Source of the DNA: Desulfobulbaceae bacterium UBA5628
GTDB taxonomy: Bacteria; Desulfobacterota; Desulfobulbia; Desulfobulbales; Desulfurivibrionaceae
Direction: 5' to 3'
Assembly: GCA_002421565.1 (NCBI GenBank)
Contig: DIKC01000138.1
Coordinates: 1 to 7,881, forward strand
DNA: 7,881 nt
The translations under genes and the position numbers were made by a program. The notes under the pieces are model-generated. The model had not been told where the DNA came from. It made no database searches and worked only from the letters and a program-made list of their open reading frames with translations. Shown in pieces: positions 6,158 through 7,881 of the stretch (within the stretch, counting starts at the first letter, position 1; each line of letters opens with the position of its first letter).

Positions 6158-7345
6158 TCAGGCCCTCGCTTGCAGCCGTTTGATCAATTTGGGCATAATT
6201 TCAAAAACATCACCGACAATCCCGTAAGTCGCCACCTTGAAGATCGGGGCCTCGGGGTCGCGGTTGATGGCAATGATGGTGTCGGCGGACTGCATCCCGA
6301 CCAGATGCTGGATCGCCCCGGAAATGCCGCAGGCGATGTAAATTTTGGGGGCCACCGTCTTGCCGGTCTGGCCCACCTGATGGGGATAGCCGATCCAGCC
6401 GGCGTCCACCGCCGCCCGCGAGGCGGCCACCGCCCCTCCCAGGGCGGACGCCAGTTCCCGGATCAGCTTGAACCCTTCCGGCTTATCGAGGCCGCGACCG
6501 CCGGCGACCACGATCTCGGCCTCGGCCAGGTTGACCTGATCCTCGTCGCCGACCACGCTTTCAATCACCCTGGTGCGGCTCTTGAGCAGTTCCGGGGCGG
6601 GCGCGATCTTGACGATCTCGCCTTTGCGGGCCGAATCGGCGGCCAGCGGCTTCATCACCAGGGGCCGAACCGTGGCCATCTGGGGCCGGGTGTCGGGACA
6701 GACGATGGTGGCCATGATATTGCCGCCAAAGGCCGGCCGGGTCTGGAGGAGAGCGCCGTCTTCGGGGCGGATGTCAAGTTCGGTGCAGTCGGCGGTAAGC
6801 CCGGCCCCGACCATGGTCGCTACCCGAGGGATGAAGGAACGGCCGATGGCGGTGGCCCCGGCCAGGACGATTTCCGGCCGCTCCTTTTTGATCAAGTCGG
6901 TGAGGAGGTTGCCGTAGCAATCGTCGGTAAAGTGTTCCAGGGCCGGATCATCGGCGACCAGGACCCGGTCGGCCCCGGCCGCGATCAGGGTCTCGGCCTT
7001 GCCGGCCAGATCGGCGCCAAAGAGTACCGCGGTCAGGGGCACCTGCCGCTTGGCCGCCAGTTGCCGGCCAACCCCCAGCAATTCAAAAGAAACCGGCGCA
7101 ATCCGGCCCCGGCGATGTTCGGCGTAAACCCAGACCCCGGACCAGGCGGCGAGATCGCCGACCGGCGCGCTCTTTTCCCGTTCGATGCTGAGGGCGCCGG
7201 TCTCGCAGACCTCGACGCAGGCCCCGCACAGGGTACAACCGTCACCCGCCACCGCCGCCCCGTCCACCACCTGGATGGCGCTGAAAGTACAGGTCTGTTC
7301 GCACAGGCCGCAACCGATACAGGCCTCAAGATCAATCCGCAACAT
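6158..7345 (-). CDS. etfA: Electron transfer flavoprotein alpha subunit with N-terminal ferredoxin domain
   Basis: This 395-residue protein fuses a two-cluster bacterial ferredoxin domain to a full EtfA. Residues 1-55 hold two CxxCxxCxxxC motifs: Cys9, 12, 15, 19 ([11 protein letters not shown]) and Cys37, 40, 43, 47 ([11 protein letters not shown]), expected to bind two [4Fe-4S] clusters. EtfA proper starts near residue 70 (WVYAEHRRG). The C-terminal FAD-binding domain shows [23 protein letters not shown] and [13 protein letters not shown] (about 281-350). With EtfB it forms the flavin heterodimer that passes electrons between dehydrogenases and ferredoxin, NAD or quinone partners. Ferredoxin-fused EtfA is known from anaerobes, for example caffeyl-CoA reductase CarE. 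Whether this one bifurcates electrons cannot be told here. The ATG at 7343-7345 lies 18 bases after the etfB stop. The partner dehydrogenase is not in the window. Confidence 0.95.
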   Translation of the reverse strand: MLRIDLEACIGCGLCEQTCTFSAIQVVDGAAVAGDGCTLCGACVEVCETGALSIEREKSAPVGDLAAWSGVWVYAEHRRGRIAPVSFELLGVGRQLAAKRQVPLTAVLFGADLAGKAETLIAAGADRVLVADDPALEHFTDDCYGNLLTDLIKKERPEIVLAGATAIGRSFIPRVATMVGAGLTADCTELDIRPEDGALLQTRPAFGGNIMATIVCPDTRPQMATVRPLVMKPLAADSARKGEIVKIAPAPELLKSRTRVIESVVGDEDQVNLAEAEIVVAGGRGLDKPEGFKLIRELASALGGAVAASRAAVDAGWIGYPHQVGQTGKTVAPKIYIACGISGAIQHLVGMQSADTIIAINRDPEAPIFKVATYGIVGDVFEIMPKLIKRLQARA

Positions 7346-7363
7346 GCTTATGATTCCCCGGCT

Positions 7364-7881
7364 TTATTTAAGAAGGGCTTCCAGTTTGGCCGCCAGTTGT
7401 GCCACCTGCTCGTCGGCGCTGCCGGTGAGCATGGTTCGTGCCCCCCGCATCTGGGGGGAAAAGACCCGCACCACCTGGGTCGGCGATCCCTTGAGGCCGA
7501 TCTGGGCCGGATCGGCCTCGATATCGGCGGCGCTCAGAACCGGAATCTCCATCCCCTTGGCCTTCATCTTGCCTTTGAGGGAAGGCGGCCGCGGCTCGTT
7601 GAGCTCCTTGACCACGGTGAGCAGGGCCGGCAATTCGACCTCCAGGGTGTCATGACCGTCATCCATCAGCCGCTCCACCCGGAGCAGGCCGTTCTCGCAA
7701 CCCAGCACCTTTTTGACGCAGGTGACGCAGGCGAAATCAAGGCGCTGGGCCAGGCCCGGCCCCACTTGGGCGGTATCGCCGTCGATCGCCTGCTTGCCGC
7801 AGAGAATCAGCTCCGCCCCGCCGTTGCTCTTGATCGCCTGGGCCAGGGTGTGGGTGGTGGCCCAGGTGTCGGAACCGGCAA
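7364..7881 (-). CDS. etfB: Electron transfer flavoprotein beta subunit (5' end beyond window)
   Basis: This is the C-terminal 171 residues of EtfB, ending with TAA at 7364-7366; the start lies past the right edge, with roughly 80-95 residues missing compared with the usual 250-265. The frame reads straight off the window end. The flavin/AMP-binding signature ADLILCGKQAIDGDTAQVGP is represented here as LILCGKQAIDGDTAQVGPGL (visible residues 25-43), preceded by SDTWATTHTLAQAI. Later landmarks are PALLTVVKELNEPRPPSLKG (85-103) and the C-terminal DEQVAQLAAKLEALLK. EtfB pairs with the adjacent EtfA to hold FAD plus AMP or a second FAD. Residues 50-61 (ACVTCVKKVLGC) hold three cysteines where the relatives I recall have polar or aromatic residues. 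The stop lies 18 bases before etfA, consistent with cotranslation of the two subunits. Confidence 0.93.
   Translation of the reverse strand, partial: AGSDTWATTHTLAQAIKSNGGAELILCGKQAIDGDTAQVGPGLAQRLDFACVTCVKKVLGCENGLLRVERLMDDGHDTLEVELPALLTVVKELNEPRPPSLKGKMKAKGMEIPVLSAADIEADPAQIGLKGSPTQVVRVFSPQMRGARTMLTGSADEQVAQLAAKLEALLK

Noticed and set aside
1..7881. CRISPR array, tRNA, rRNA, riboswitch or integrase
   Set aside because: I saw no regularly spaced repeats, no cloverleaf-like segment, no known riboswitch core and no recombinase motif on either strand by eye.

Overview
This window looks like a conserved, high-GC chromosomal region of a bacterium, most likely an anaerobe of the Desulfobacterota (former Deltaproteobacteria, of the Desulfobulbales or Desulfuromonadales kind). 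The assignment rests on the gene order acpP-fabF-rpiB-glyA-dCMP deaminase-nrdR, which I recall from Geobacter-type genomes, and on an electron-transfer flavoprotein alpha subunit carrying an N-terminal two-cluster ferredoxin domain, a form common in strict anaerobes. The lineage is an inference; no rRNA or other marker is present.

Every gene reads on the minus strand, so transcription runs from the right edge to the left. From 7881 down to 1133 there is one tight run of nine genes: etfB (cut by the right edge), Fd-etfA, fabG, acpP, fabF, rpiB, glyA, a dCMP deaminase (comEB/dctD type) and nrdR. Gaps are 76 bases or less and three junctions overlap or nearly touch (TGAGATG, ATGAGTGA, TGATG), which suggests an operon. 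Functionally it has three blocks: electron transfer (Etf), type II fatty acid synthesis (ketoreductase, acyl carrier protein, condensing enzyme), and one-carbon/deoxynucleotide supply. In the last block GlyA makes methylene-THF, the deaminase makes dUMP for thymidylate synthesis, and NrdR represses ribonucleotide reductase. RpiB supplies pentose phosphate.

Downstream of nrdR the character changes. An AT-rich spacer (1001-1132) carries a good sigma70-type promoter with a palindrome over its -10 box. It drives a two-gene toxin-antitoxin module: a ribbon-helix-helix antitoxin (767-1000) overlapping a PIN-domain toxin (358-774) by 8 bases. Just beyond the toxin, at 311-337, is a 26/27 copy of the last 27 sense bases of nrdR. 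The module is therefore bracketed by direct repeats made of the nrdR 3' end, as if it had been inserted at or recombined into that site. Further left (3-248) lies a fragment of a DUF4143-type ATPase, truncated on both sides, followed upstream by a 10-bp inverted repeat (249-291).

I found no RNA gene, CRISPR array, intact transposon or convincing terminator. The housekeeping part is ordinary. The region of interest is the nrdR-downstream accessory segment (1-1160).
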